In this document: piece by piece, positions 23,983-32,237 of the stretch
Position numbering within the stretch: position 1 is the first letter of the stretch
Layout of the letters: each line of letters begins with the position of its first letter
Source of the DNA: JAPLDA01 sp043783155
GTDB taxonomy: Bacteria; Bacteroidota; Bacteroidia; AKYH767-A; 2013-40CM-41-45
DNA: 33,960 nucleotides
NCBI GenBank assembly: GCA_043783155.1
Contig: JAYVZS010000059.1
Coordinates: 1-33,960 of the forward strand
Direction: 5' to 3'
Translations under genes and position numbers: made by a program
The notes under the pieces: model-generated
What the model was told of the DNA's origin: nothing
What the model saw: the letters and a program-made list of their open reading frames with translations, nothing else
Database searches by the model: none

Positions 23983-25008
23983 ATGAAAGCAAAGTCAATA
24001 GTAAACAGATGGTTTCTTGCAGTTCTGTCTGTAAGCATGTACCTCACATCCTGCGTGCCGGCAAGGCAATTTGAAGATTTACAGAAGAAAGATAAAGCCT
24101 GCCAGGATGAAAACGGAAAAATGAAATCAGACAATCAGCAGCTGACTACAAAAAACACAGAGCTGTCGGCGCAAATTGATGATCTGCAAAAAAAAGTTTC
24201 CAACCTTAGCAAAGATTCCACGGAATTGGGAACCTCTTACAGACGGTTAACAGATCTTTATAGCGAACTCATGAAATCGTATGACAAGCTTCTTTCTAAC
24301 AATGAAAAATTGCTGGCGGGAAATACGGAGGAAACAAAAAAGCTGATTGCTCAACTCAACCAGACGAAAGATGACCTCCTGAAGAAAGAAGATCAGCTGA
24401 AGAAAGATCAGAAAAGTCTTACTGATAATGAGCAACGATTGAACGAACTGAAAAATAGTTTGAAAGAAAGGGAATCAAAAGTGGAAGAACTTCAATCCAT
24501 TCTCGCCAAAAAAGATTCTGCAGTTACAGCATTGAAAAAAGCGGTGACAGATGCATTGCTTGGTTTTGAAAATAATGGCTTAACTGTGACTCAGAAAAAC
24601 GGAAAAGTTTATGTATCGCTGGAAGAGCAATTACTCTTTGCTTCCGGAAGTACTATTGTAGAGAAAAAAGGAGAGCAGGCACTGAAACAAGTGGCGACAG
24701 TTCTCGAGAAAAATAAAGACATCAACGTATTGGTTGAAGGACACACCGATGATGTTCCGATTTCGGGAACGCTCCCAAGCGGAGCAAAAGACAATTGGGA
24801 GCTTAGTGTGTTGCGCGCGACATCAGTTGTAAAAATCATCACAAAAAATTCAACCATCACTCCGTCGCGGCTCACAGCTGCCGGCAGAGGCCCTTATGTT
24901 CCACTTGAAACCGGAAGTTCTCCCGACATAAAACGAAAGAACAGGAGGACAGAAATTATTCTCACTCCTAAACTGGATGAGTTGCTGAAAGTACTGGAGA
25001 CAAATTAA
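23983..25008 (+). CDS. OmpA-family peptidoglycan-binding lipoprotein
   Basis: The 341-residue protein starts with a lipoprotein signal ending in LTSC (Cys24 as the lipidation site). Residues about 30-195 are a long coiled coil rich in Lys, Gln and Asp with heptad Leu. The C-terminal OmpA-like domain (about 210-335) has LLFASGSTIVEKKGEQAL, the NVLVEGHTDDVPI motif, NWELSVLRATSVVK and KRKNRRTEIIL, including the Asp and Arg positions that bind diaminopimelate-containing peptidoglycan. It is therefore probably anchored in the outer membrane and tethers it to the wall. It is a single plus-strand gene that ends before a strong terminator. Confidence 0.92.
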   Translation: MKAKSIVNRWFLAVLSVSMYLTSCVPARQFEDLQKKDKACQDENGKMKSDNQQLTTKNTELSAQIDDLQKKVSNLSKDSTELGTSYRRLTDLYSELMKSYDKLLSNNEKLLAGNTEETKKLIAQLNQTKDDLLKKEDQLKKDQKSLTDNEQRLNELKNSLKERESKVEELQSILAKKDSAVTALKKAVTDALLGFENNGLTVTQKNGKVYVSLEEQLLFASGSTIVEKKGEQALKQVATVLEKNKDINVLVEGHTDDVPISGTLPSGAKDNWELSVLRATSVVKIITKNSTITPSRLTAAGRGPYVPLETGSSPDIKRKNRRTEIILTPKLDELLKVLETN

Positions 25009-25153
25009 AAACGGATTAACTACAGAAAAAATTTGAGGCATTAGCCAGATCCCGATACGCTACGTCCCGCAATATTACGGGAGGATTAATTCGACTTTAT
25101 AATTCATTGCATCCCGCCCCAAAGCGGATTTCTTAAATCATAGTCTCATTAAA

Positions 25154-25181
25154 AAAGAGGCGCCCCATCAGGCGCCTCTTT
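25154..25181. terminator. Bidirectional intrinsic terminator
   Basis: AAAGAGGCGCC (25154-25164) and GGCGCCTCTTT (25171-25181) form an 11-bp stem with loop CCATCA. A runs on the left and T on the right give U tracts in both directions. It sits between the convergent OmpA-type (plus) and DUF6089-like (minus) genes. Confidence 0.88.
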
Positions 25182-25243
25182 CATCAACAGAAAAATTTTT
25201 ATTATCCTGTTTCACGCTAAGTTTTTCTGCTCTTCTGATTTTT

Positions 25244-26266
25244 TTAGTTCATGCTGAGATTCGTCCAGATACCTTTTTTCTTCAAGAGAATTTTGTAAGC
25301 AATTTCTACATTGAGAAATGTAAAGCTGTCATTTTTTCCCGGATTACCTCTCTTGCTTGTTCCCTTTCCGATAGTGCCGTTCGTTCCCATACCGGTAGGA
25401 TCAGAAATATATTTTGCCATTTCGTATTGTTCCGGATCAGGGAAAGATGCTTTCAGTTCTTCGTATGTTGCATAACGTCCGCTTACATCATCGAGATAAT
25501 CCGTTGTGAAATAATAAAAATCAAACTCCATTGAAAGTGTAATCTGTCTGTTCATACCATAACGAATGCCAATGCCCAGCGGAAACCCGATATTGGTATT
25601 TGAGTATGGTTTCTTCCTGTGAATTTCCGAATTGTAACCTTGACCTTCAGTCATCCAATCACGGAGATTTGTTTCATAGATGCCATCCTTATGAATCACA
25701 TTTCCGATGCCATTTGTGTTTTGCGCGGCATCACGGATGCTGCCGTCAGTCCAGTAATAATAACGGTTAGCAAGCTTTGCATCACCCTTAAACAAATCAG
25801 CCATAGGTGTTCCGTGGTATACGCCGATCCCCGCCAGGAGGAAATAACAAAACTTCTGTTTGTGCAACGGAAGGTATTTGTTCTTGTAAAATGTGTATGT
25901 AAAGTTTACCGAAGCGCCGATCAGGTCATTTCGAAAACCGATGCCGCGCAAATAGTTCCGAAGCTGTGTTCCCTTCTGCATACCGATCGAATTAGTTTCA
26001 TCATACTGTAACCGATGCCAGCTGAATCGCAGCTCTGCGGAAAAAGGTTTGTTCGTCTTTCCTGACTTTGCAGGATTGTTCAAAAAATTACGGATGGTTA
26101 ACTGGTAGCCCGGGCTTGCTGAAGTGATTGGAAAATACCGTTCGTTTCCGAGATCACCAACATAGTTGACAACACCGCTTCCAAAGCCGAAGTCGGAACT
26201 AAGTTGTGCTGAAGCATTCAGAAAAGCAGCTAAGATGATAACCAGGATGAGTAGGTTTTTTCTCAT
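25244..26266 (-). CDS. DUF6089-like outer-membrane beta-barrel protein
   Basis: The start is placed at ATG 26266, because it opens a clean signal peptide (MRKNLLILVIILAAFLNASAQ) and is preceded by a good ribosome binding site. The open frame extends 43 codons further upstream, but that part looks like intergenic sequence. The 340-residue protein has the SSDFGFGSGVVNYVGDLG opening typical of the DUF6089 group of Bacteroidota outer-membrane proteins, then alternating strands (AELRFSWHRLQYDE, IGASVNFTYTFYKNKYL, FCYFLLAGIGVYHGTP, IGFPLGIGIRYGMNRQITLSMEFDFYYFTTDYLDDVSG). The last strand, SFTFLNVEIAYKILLK, fits a barrel. Cargo or role is unknown. Confidence 0.85.
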   Translation of the reverse strand: MRKNLLILVIILAAFLNASAQLSSDFGFGSGVVNYVGDLGNERYFPITSASPGYQLTIRNFLNNPAKSGKTNKPFSAELRFSWHRLQYDETNSIGMQKGTQLRNYLRGIGFRNDLIGASVNFTYTFYKNKYLPLHKQKFCYFLLAGIGVYHGTPMADLFKGDAKLANRYYYWTDGSIRDAAQNTNGIGNVIHKDGIYETNLRDWMTEGQGYNSEIHRKKPYSNTNIGFPLGIGIRYGMNRQITLSMEFDFYYFTTDYLDDVSGRYATYEELKASFPDPEQYEMAKYISDPTGMGTNGTIGKGTSKRGNPGKNDSFTFLNVEIAYKILLKKKGIWTNLSMN

Positions 26267-26272
26267 GGTGAG

Positions 26273-26279
26273 TCCTCCT
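26273..26279 (-). promoter_or_regulatory. Strong ribosome binding site (AGGAGGA)
   Basis: AGGAGGA on the minus strand lies 6 bases before the ATG at 26266. Such a full Shine-Dalgarno match is not common in Bacteroidota and decides the start of this gene over the longer frame. Confidence 0.75.
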
Positions 26280-26363
26280 GATTTTAAAATGTTTAGATGA
26301 AGGTAAGTGGTCGACATTTGATTTGCAACAGGTTTTTGACTAACGTTGATTTTCATGGGTGAA

Positions 26364-26396
26364 TACATGACAGTCCGGAAATAGTCCGGATACATG
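26364..26396. promoter_or_regulatory. Paired AGTCCGGA motifs flanked by TACATGA
   Basis: AGTCCGGA occurs at 26372-26379 and 26383-26390, exactly 11 bases apart (one helical turn), bracketed by TACATGA at 26364-26370 and 26391-26397. It is in the intergenic region between the DUF6089-like gene (minus) and the T9SS cargo gene (plus). The layout suggests a protein-binding site. Confidence 0.4.
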
Positions 26397-26442
26397 AAAG
26401 TTTCTTTCGAGAGCTTAAGACAGTAAGTAAAAATGCAACTTC

Positions 26443-26479
26443 ACAATCCGTTCTCCCGTCTTAGAAGCTGACGGATTGT
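26443..26479. repeat. 9-bp inverted repeat upstream of T9SS cargo gene
   Basis: ACAATCCGT (26443-26451) and ACGGATTGT (26471-26479) are exact reverse complements separated by 19 bases, ending 31 bases before the ATG at 26511. It may be an operator or an RNA hairpin in the leader. Confidence 0.5.
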
Positions 26480-26510
26480 AGTAAAGCAATCATTTATTTA
26501 CTCGTATCAC

Positions 26511-28109
26511 ATGAATAAAAAACTCTACACAACTGTATTCGCAATTTTAATTTTAAATACGATTGCATTTCCCCAGAACTTTGAATGGATACGTTCAAAC
26601 GCTGTTGGCTATAGTCTGAACCCGGCGCTGTCAACCTATTCGGTTTGTACATCTGCATCGGGTAAAGCATATGCCAGCCGGCTCGACAGCATGATATTCT
26701 ATTTCGGCAATATATATGGCATCGAAAAAATTGATTGCTACGATAGCAACGGACAACTTCAGTGGATCTATGAGTTCGGTCAAAAAGCAATCATACAGCG
26801 TATCGCTGCTGATGCTGACGGAAACATATATGCTGCAGGTTCTTTCCTCGATAATCTTTTGGTTGGAGGACATGATTCAATTATTAACACCGGGCCTTCC
26901 TTGACGACCAATACTTTTCTCATGTCACTCGATTCCATGGGAACACTGCGTTGGAAAAGAAATCTTACGACTACTCATCCCAATGCGGAACGGATTTCGG
27001 CTATTCACTTCGACCCCCAAGGACGCTGCTGGTATGGGTTTAGCGATTTTAATACAACAAGTATAATTCGTGTAGATAGTCTCGGCCAGGACGATTTAAC
27101 GCGTAGTATCCAGGGAACGCGTGCTCTTGGCGGATTTGATTTTGATCCTCAAGGCAACCTGTTTGTTTCCGGGTCTACAGAAGGCGGTTACACGCTTGCA
27201 ACAGGTGGTCTATCAGTAAACGTAAACGATAGTTACATGATGTATGTTTTACGAATGGATGCAGGAGGAACAGGAAGTTGGATCCGGTTGGCGCATGATG
27301 TCACGTTCCAGGAACCCGTTGTTGTGTGTGATCCGTGGGGCGGCGCTTACCTCGGTGGTGGTTTAATGGATTCTGCCGTCTGGGGAAATGTAATTTTGGA
27401 AGGACCACAATGGGTGTATGATTTTTTTCTGACGAATGTAGATAGTCTCGGAAATTTCGGATGGGGTGTTGAGGTGCCGCATACTTCCGGCGGTATCACT
27501 GGCGATTTTCAACGGGGAGATAATATGTTTATGGATGTTGACGCGCTTGGAAATGTGTATCTGACAGGAGTAACACGAGGTGTTGTTGACTGGGGAAATG
27601 GGGTGGTATCAGGAGCCGGAGCACCGGTTTATAGCAGTGTTTCTATTCTTTCTTTTGATCAAAATGGAACAGCAAGATGGTCGAAGCAAGGAGGCGGCTA
27701 TAATTATCATGATGCTTATGCGTTAGCTCTTAACCAGCAAGGTGATTGCTATTTTGCGGCGGTAGCAAGAGATACTATTATGTTCGATACAATTTCTGTA
27801 AATCTGGGAGGAGGGCTTGCTTTTGTGCTTGGAAAAATCAGTACGCCTCTTGCAACTTCAATTTATACAAGTAAGAACGAAGAGCAATTTCATGTTTATC
27901 CAAACCCCACGAAAGATCAAGTTACTATTGAATTCGATTCACCTGAAAATTTTTTTGAGATCCAAGATGTAACAGGGAAACTGCTGAAAAAAGAAGAGGT
28001 TCATGTTCGGGTTTATGAATTGGATTTACGTGCATTGAAGAGTGGCCTGTATTTTTTAACTGCCGGGGATAAAAACCGTAAGCAGCACTTAAAAATTGTG
28101 AAGGAATAA
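26511..28109 (+). CDS. T9SS-exported protein with beta-propeller-like repeats and type A sorting domain
   Basis: The 532-residue protein has a signal peptide (MNKKLYTTVFAILILNTIAFPQ). Residues about 60-445 hold repeated DADGNIYAAG, DPQGRCWYGF, DPQGNLFVSG, DALGNVYLTG and NQQGDCYFAA motifs, as in SBBP-type beta-propeller repeats. The C-terminus (about 455-532) is a type A T9SS sorting domain: FHVYPNPTKDQVTIEF, FFEIQDVTGKLLKKEE, ELDLRALKSGLYFLTA, ending KQHLKIVKE. The protein should therefore pass the inner membrane by Sec and the outer membrane by the type IX system, and be attached or released at the surface. The ligand is unknown. It is followed 41 bases later by purQ, probably by chance rather than as a functional unit. 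Confidence 0.92.
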   Translation: MNKKLYTTVFAILILNTIAFPQNFEWIRSNAVGYSLNPALSTYSVCTSASGKAYASRLDSMIFYFGNIYGIEKIDCYDSNGQLQWIYEFGQKAIIQRIAADADGNIYAAGSFLDNLLVGGHDSIINTGPSLTTNTFLMSLDSMGTLRWKRNLTTTHPNAERISAIHFDPQGRCWYGFSDFNTTSIIRVDSLGQDDLTRSIQGTRALGGFDFDPQGNLFVSGSTEGGYTLATGGLSVNVNDSYMMYVLRMDAGGTGSWIRLAHDVTFQEPVVVCDPWGGAYLGGGLMDSAVWGNVILEGPQWVYDFFLTNVDSLGNFGWGVEVPHTSGGITGDFQRGDNMFMDVDALGNVYLTGVTRGVVDWGNGVVSGAGAPVYSSVSILSFDQNGTARWSKQGGGYNYHDAYALALNQQGDCYFAAVARDTIMFDTISVNLGGGLAFVLGKISTPLATSIYTSKNEEQFHVYPNPTKDQVTIEFDSPENFFEIQDVTGKLLKKEEVHVRVYELDLRALKSGLYFLTAGDKNRKQHLKIVKE

Positions 28110-28150
28110 TCTGTTTCGCTTCTTATCTTTACGCACTTAATAAAACTCTT

Positions 28151-28843
28151 ATGAGATTCGGTGTCGTACTATTTCCAGGTTCCAACTGCGATCAGGATAT
28201 GATCTATGTGCTTGAAACCGTCATGCAGCAGCAGGTTGTAAAACTCTGGCACAAAGACCATGATCTGAAGAATTGTGATTTTATTGTTTTGCCCGGAGGT
28301 TTTTCGTATGGTGATTACCTGCGTTCGGGAGCAATTGCGCGTTTCTCCCCGATCATGAAAGAAGTGATTGATTTTGCCGGCAAAGGCGGCTATGTGTTAG
28401 GCGTCTGCAACGGATTTCAGATTCTTTGTGAATCGGGATTGCTTCCCGGCGCTCTGCTGCACAATGCGAATCACAAATTCATCTGCAAAAATGTTTACAT
28501 CAAAGCCGAGCACAATGATTCGCTTATTACATCCATGATTGATACCGGCAAAGCATTGAAGATTCCGATTGCTCACGGTGAAGGGAATTTTTATACGGAT
28601 GAAAAAACGTTGAAGTCACTCACTGAAAACGGACAAATTCTTTTTCGGTACTGCGATGAAAATGGCCAGGTGACTGAATCGTCGAACCCGAATGGCACGC
28701 TTGAAAATATTGCTGGTATCTGCAATGCGACAAAAAATGTTTTTGGTATGATGCCTCACCCGGAACGTGCTTCGGAACAGGTATTGGGCAACATCGATGG
28801 AAAAATTATTTTTGAATCGCTGCTTAGCCTGGTGAAGGCCTGA
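28151..28843 (+). CDS. purQ: Phosphoribosylformylglycinamidine synthase subunit PurQ
   Basis: PurQ is the glutaminase subunit that supplies ammonia to PurL in the fourth step of purine synthesis (FGAR to FGAM). The 230-residue class-I glutamine amidotransferase has VVLFPGSNCDQD at the N-terminus, the nucleophile Cys86 in GVCNGFQIL, and the His203/Glu205 pair in MMPHPERASE. The length is typical of stand-alone PurQ, implying a separate small PurL and PurS elsewhere. TATCTTTA at 28124-28131 differs by one base from the promoter consensus, so purQ may also have its own promoter. Confidence 0.97.
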   Translation: MRFGVVLFPGSNCDQDMIYVLETVMQQQVVKLWHKDHDLKNCDFIVLPGGFSYGDYLRSGAIARFSPIMKEVIDFAGKGGYVLGVCNGFQILCESGLLPGALLHNANHKFICKNVYIKAEHNDSLITSMIDTGKALKIPIAHGEGNFYTDEKTLKSLTENGQILFRYCDENGQVTESSNPNGTLENIAGICNATKNVFGMMPHPERASEQVLGNIDGKIIFESLLSLVKA

Positions 28844-28857
28844 GAAAAAATAATTAT

Positions 28858-28880
28858 CAATGACCAATAAATCAATTGAT
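28858..28880. repeat. Intergenic CAATGACCAATA element, copy 2
   Basis: CAATGACCAATA (28858-28869) matches the element at 18376-18387 and is followed directly by the ATCAATTGAT palindrome (28871-28880). It is between the convergent purQ and biotin carrier genes. Confidence 0.4.
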
Positions 28881-28928
28881 CATTTAATTATCAATTAGAA
28901 AATCGACTGGAAGCGTATTGATTCCCGA

Positions 28929-28963
28929 TTGTAAATTGAACACTGATTATTGGTAATTTACAA
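28929..28963. repeat. 9-bp inverted repeat between convergent genes
   Basis: TTGTAAATT (28929-28937) and AATTTACAA (28955-28963) are exact reverse complements with a 17-base spacer. It lies just downstream of the 3' ends of purQ and the biotin carrier gene, but has no T run like a strong terminator. Confidence 0.45.
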
Positions 28964-28984
28964 CCCAATGTTGAGAACGATTAC

Positions 28985-29482
28985 TTATCCAAGGTTTACC
29001 AGCACCTGGTTTTTCTCCACCTTATCCCCTTTGGTAATAAGAATTTTTTTGATGACACCGTCTGATGGGGCTTTTAATATGTTCTCCATTTTCATCGCCT
29101 CTAAAACAATGAGTGCATCACCCTTCTGAATTTTTTGTCCGCTCTCCACCATTACTTTTAAAACCATTCCGGGCATCGGTGCCTTGATGTCGTTCACTTT
29201 TTTTCCACCGGCAACATCAATTCCCATTGCATGAAGCAAATCATCGTATTTATCTTTTACAGAAATGTTATACGTATGATTGTTCACCTTGATTACAAAT
29301 GATTTTTCTTCTGTATTCATGCTGACCACTTCCGCTGCAACAGAACGATTGTCGCGAATGATGTGAAACTTTCCTTTTTTAAATTCAAGTATGTCCGCAT
29401 CAAACGCTTTTCCGTCAATGGTTTTATAGGCAGCATCAAAGGTGATGTGGAATTCCCTGTTGTTGACTTTAGTCGTGTACAT
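28985..29482 (-). CDS. Biotin carboxyl carrier-type protein
   Basis: The start is placed at ATG 29482, just after a promoter box; the open frame extends 19 codons upstream into that promoter. The 165-residue protein has an N-terminal beta-rich region (about 1-95: VNNREFHITF, FVIKVNNHTYNISVKD) and a biotinyl domain (about 97-165) with KAPMPGMVLKVMV, the EAMKMEN motif with target Lys131, and GVIKKILITKGDKVEKNQVLV. It would carry carboxybiotin for an acyl-CoA or pyruvate-type carboxylase. Its partner subunits are not in this window, which is somewhat unusual. The N-terminal region resembles carriers of propionyl/acyl-CoA carboxylases, so AccB of fatty acid synthesis is less likely. Confidence 0.9.
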   Translation of the reverse strand: MYTTKVNNREFHITFDAAYKTIDGKAFDADILEFKKGKFHIIRDNRSVAAEVVSMNTEEKSFVIKVNNHTYNISVKDKYDDLLHAMGIDVAGGKKVNDIKAPMPGMVLKVMVESGQKIQKGDALIVLEAMKMENILKAPSDGVIKKILITKGDKVEKNQVLVNLG

Positions 29483-29486
29483 CCTG

Positions 29487-29494
29487 CAAATATA
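29487..29494 (-). promoter_or_regulatory. Predicted -7 box (TATATTTG) of the biotin carrier gene
   Basis: Exact TAnnTTTG on the minus strand ending 4 bases before the ATG at 29482, giving an almost leaderless transcript. It faces away from the divergent peptidase promoter at 29560. Confidence 0.55.
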
Positions 29495-29559
29495 GGATTT
29501 TCGCGCGAATCGTTTCGTCTCATTTACCACCGAATCCATGAATATGTTTCAGATAAATT

Positions 29560-29567
29560 TATCTTTG
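29560..29567 (+). promoter_or_regulatory. Predicted -7 box (TATCTTTG) of the M1 peptidase gene
   Basis: Exact TAnnTTTG, 20 bases before the ATG at 29588. It supports that start over the 75 extra open codons upstream, which would run through the promoter and into the divergent gene. Confidence 0.55.
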
Positions 29568-29587
29568 ACACCTCTTATTTCAACCGT

Positions 29588-32236
29588 ATGAAAAAAAACT
29601 TTCTCATCTTCAGTCTTGTTTTTGTTTTTGTCGCCTGCAGCACAACGAAAAAAATTTCCCCGGGAACACTAAGTGAAGGTAAAAAAAATGATTCGACAGA
29701 ACAACGGTTTGAACGCAAACCATACCGTGCATCGTACGCATTGGTAAATGATCTTGTTCACACAAAACTGGATCTAAAGTTTGACTGGTCGAAAAAACAG
29801 TTAAAAGGCAAAGCAACTATCACACTTCATCCGCACTTTTACTCAACCGATAGTTTGACGCTGAATGCACGCGGAATGGATATTCATGAGATTTCACTTG
29901 TGAAAAAAAACGGTGAACTGAAAAAAATAAATTATACATACGACAGCCTGCTTATTCAAATTCAGCTCGACAAAGAATACAAACGTGATGAAAATTATAC
30001 AGTGCTTGTTGACTACACGTCGAAGCCGGATGAATTACCGGAAGGTGGAAGCGCAGCTATTACAAAAGACAAGGGCTTGTATTTCATTAATGCCGATGGC
30101 GCTGATCCTGACAAGCCAAAAGAGATCTGGACGCAGGGAGAAACCGAATCGAACTCCGTTTGGTTTCCTACCATCGAAAGTCCGAATCAACGCATGACGC
30201 AGGAAATTTATATCACGATCGATTCTGTTTACAAAACGTTGTCGAATGGGTTGATGATTACGTCTATCAACAACCATGACGGCACACGAACCGATTACTG
30301 GAAGCAAAGTCTTCCCGCTGCTCCTTACCTGACCATGATTGCGGTCGGAGACTATGCGGTTGTAAAAGATCATTGGAGAAACATCGAAGTAAATTATTAT
30401 GTAGAGCATGAATATGAAAAATACGCTTCGATGATTTTTGGTCACACACCGGAGATGATCGAATTTTTCTCTTTAAAACTTGGCGTGAATTATCCGTGGG
30501 AAAAATATTCTCAGGTGGTTGTGCGCGACTATGTTTCCGGCGCGATGGAAAACACAACAGCTGTTGTTCACCGTGAAGAGTTGCAGCAAAATTACCGTGA
30601 GCGCCTGGACGAAAATTATGAAGACTACATTGCGCACGAACTCTTTCATCATTGGTTTGGCGACCTCGTGACATGCGAGTCGTGGTCGAATATCACACTG
30701 AACGAAGGGTTTGCGAACTATGCCGAATACCTGTGGCGTGAATACAAATTTGGCCGGGACGCCGCCGATTATCTCAACCAAAAAGATCAATCAATTTACG
30801 TCCAGTCCTCTAAAATGAGTGATCCCGATCTCATCCGTTTCGATTATGAAAGCCGTGAAGACATGTACGATGCGATCAGTTACGACAAAGGCGGAAGAGT
30901 GCTGCACATGTTGCGCAAATATGTGGGTGACGATGCCTTTTTTGCCTCACTGAAAGATTATCTCGATGCACATAAATTTTCTTCCGTTGAAATTCATGAT
31001 CTCCGATTGTCTTTTGAAAAAATTACCGGAGAGGACCTCAACTGGTTTTTCAACGAGTGGTTTTTAAACCACGGCCGGCCATCACTGAAGATTGATTATA
31101 CATGGAACGATTCGCTGAAAAAAGAAGTTGTAACGATTGAACAAACGCAAGACCTTCAGAAAAATCCATTGTATAAAATTCCGTTAGTGGTAGATATTTA
31201 TCATGATGGGAAAGTTGACCGCAAAAAAATGATCATCGAAAAAACGAAAGAAGATTTTTTATTCCCTCTTTCTTCAAAACCGGATCTTATAAATGTTGAC
31301 GCTGAAAAAATGTTACTCTGTTCAAAGAAAGACAATAAAACTCCGGAAAGTTTGATTTTCCAATACTACCATGCACCACTTTATCTTGACCGGTACGAAG
31401 CGTTAACCAAAACAGGCGGAACGTATGAGCTGAATACGGCGGCAGCGAAAATGGTCGCCGATGCATTAAATGATAAATTCTGGAACATCCGTTTGTCAGC
31501 AATTAAAAATATTTCAGAATTGGCAAAAGGTGACAAGGAACACATCAAGCCAAAACTTTTAGCGATGGCGAAAAACGATGACAAATCGCAGGTGCGGGTG
31601 GCGGCTTTGAAAGCATTGGCAAAATATTATACCGATGACGACCTGATGCCTGCATACGAAAATGCACTCAACGATTCATCGTACCTCGTGATGACAAGCG
31701 CTTTCAAAATCATTTGCGGCAAAGACGAGGCAAAGGGATTTGCGATTTCCAAAAAACTCGAACAGGAAAACGATCCGAATGTTGCCAGCGCGCTTGCAAC
31801 TTTTTATGCGGATCAGGGAAAAGAAGAGAACAATGGATTTCTTATTCATGCGCTTACAAAGACAACCGGGTATGAGAAATATGCATTGATTGATTCGTAT
31901 ACAAAATTTCTTCTGAAAATTGAAGATGTAAAAGTACTGAAGGAAGGCACCGACAAACTTGCCGACATCGGCAGAAAGGCATCGTCGCGTTACATACGCC
32001 AGGAGGCAGTAAATTCACTGGGCGACATTGTAGCAGAGTTTCAAAACAGAGTTTCAAAAGCGCAAAAGCACATCGATGAAATAAAAACATCCAATGCAGC
32101 GATCACAGATGTCTTAATCGAAGAAAGTAAGCGGGAGAAAATAAAACTGCAACGAGATGAGCTCAAAGCAACTATCAGCGACATTAAAAAAAATGAAAAA
32201 GATAAACGGCTGGTAAAAATTTACAACGGGAATTAA
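29588..32236 (+). CDS. M1-family zinc aminopeptidase lipoprotein
   Basis: The 882-residue protein has a lipoprotein signal (MKKNFLIFSLVFVFVACS, lipidated Cys near residue 17). The N-terminal beta domain leads to the catalytic domain with GAMEN (318-322) and the zinc site HELFH (350-354) and Glu373, the HExxH-x18-E spacing of gluzincins. A Tyr in YDAISYDKGG (about residue 434) is the usual transition-state residue. The C-terminal region (about 590-800) has helical HEAT-like repeats (LLAMAKNDDKSQVRVAALKAL), and the final 60 residues are Lys/Glu-rich and coiled. It probably trims peptides at the periplasmic face of the membrane. The stop is one base from the convergent rnhA stop. Confidence 0.94.
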   Translation: MKKNFLIFSLVFVFVACSTTKKISPGTLSEGKKNDSTEQRFERKPYRASYALVNDLVHTKLDLKFDWSKKQLKGKATITLHPHFYSTDSLTLNARGMDIHEISLVKKNGELKKINYTYDSLLIQIQLDKEYKRDENYTVLVDYTSKPDELPEGGSAAITKDKGLYFINADGADPDKPKEIWTQGETESNSVWFPTIESPNQRMTQEIYITIDSVYKTLSNGLMITSINNHDGTRTDYWKQSLPAAPYLTMIAVGDYAVVKDHWRNIEVNYYVEHEYEKYASMIFGHTPEMIEFFSLKLGVNYPWEKYSQVVVRDYVSGAMENTTAVVHREELQQNYRERLDENYEDYIAHELFHHWFGDLVTCESWSNITLNEGFANYAEYLWREYKFGRDAADYLNQKDQSIYVQSSKMSDPDLIRFDYESREDMYDAISYDKGGRVLHMLRKYVGDDAFFASLKDYLDAHKFSSVEIHDLRLSFEKITGEDLNWFFNEWFLNHGRPSLKIDYTWNDSLKKEVVTIEQTQDLQKNPLYKIPLVVDIYHDGKVDRKKMIIEKTKEDFLFPLSSKPDLINVDAEKMLLCSKKDNKTPESLIFQYYHAPLYLDRYEALTKTGGTYELNTAAAKMVADALNDKFWNIRLSAIKNISELAKGDKEHIKPKLLAMAKNDDKSQVRVAALKALAKYYTDDDLMPAYENALNDSSYLVMTSAFKIICGKDEAKGFAISKKLEQENDPNVASALATFYADQGKEENNGFLIHALTKTTGYEKYALIDSYTKFLLKIEDVKVLKEGTDKLADIGRKASSRYIRQEAVNSLGDIVAEFQNRVSKAQKHIDEIKTSNAAITDVLIEESKREKIKLQRDELKATISDIKKNEKDKRLVKIYNGN

Positions 32237-32237
32237 A

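Noticed and set aside
26267..26395. 43-codon upstream extension of the DUF6089-like gene
   Set aside because: A strong AGGAGGA site and a clean signal peptide mark the start at 26266. The extension covers a repeat-like regulatory region.
29363..29587. 75-codon upstream extension of the M1 peptidase
   Set aside because: It would run through its own promoter box and into the divergent biotin carrier gene, and it would bury a clear lipoprotein signal at 29588.
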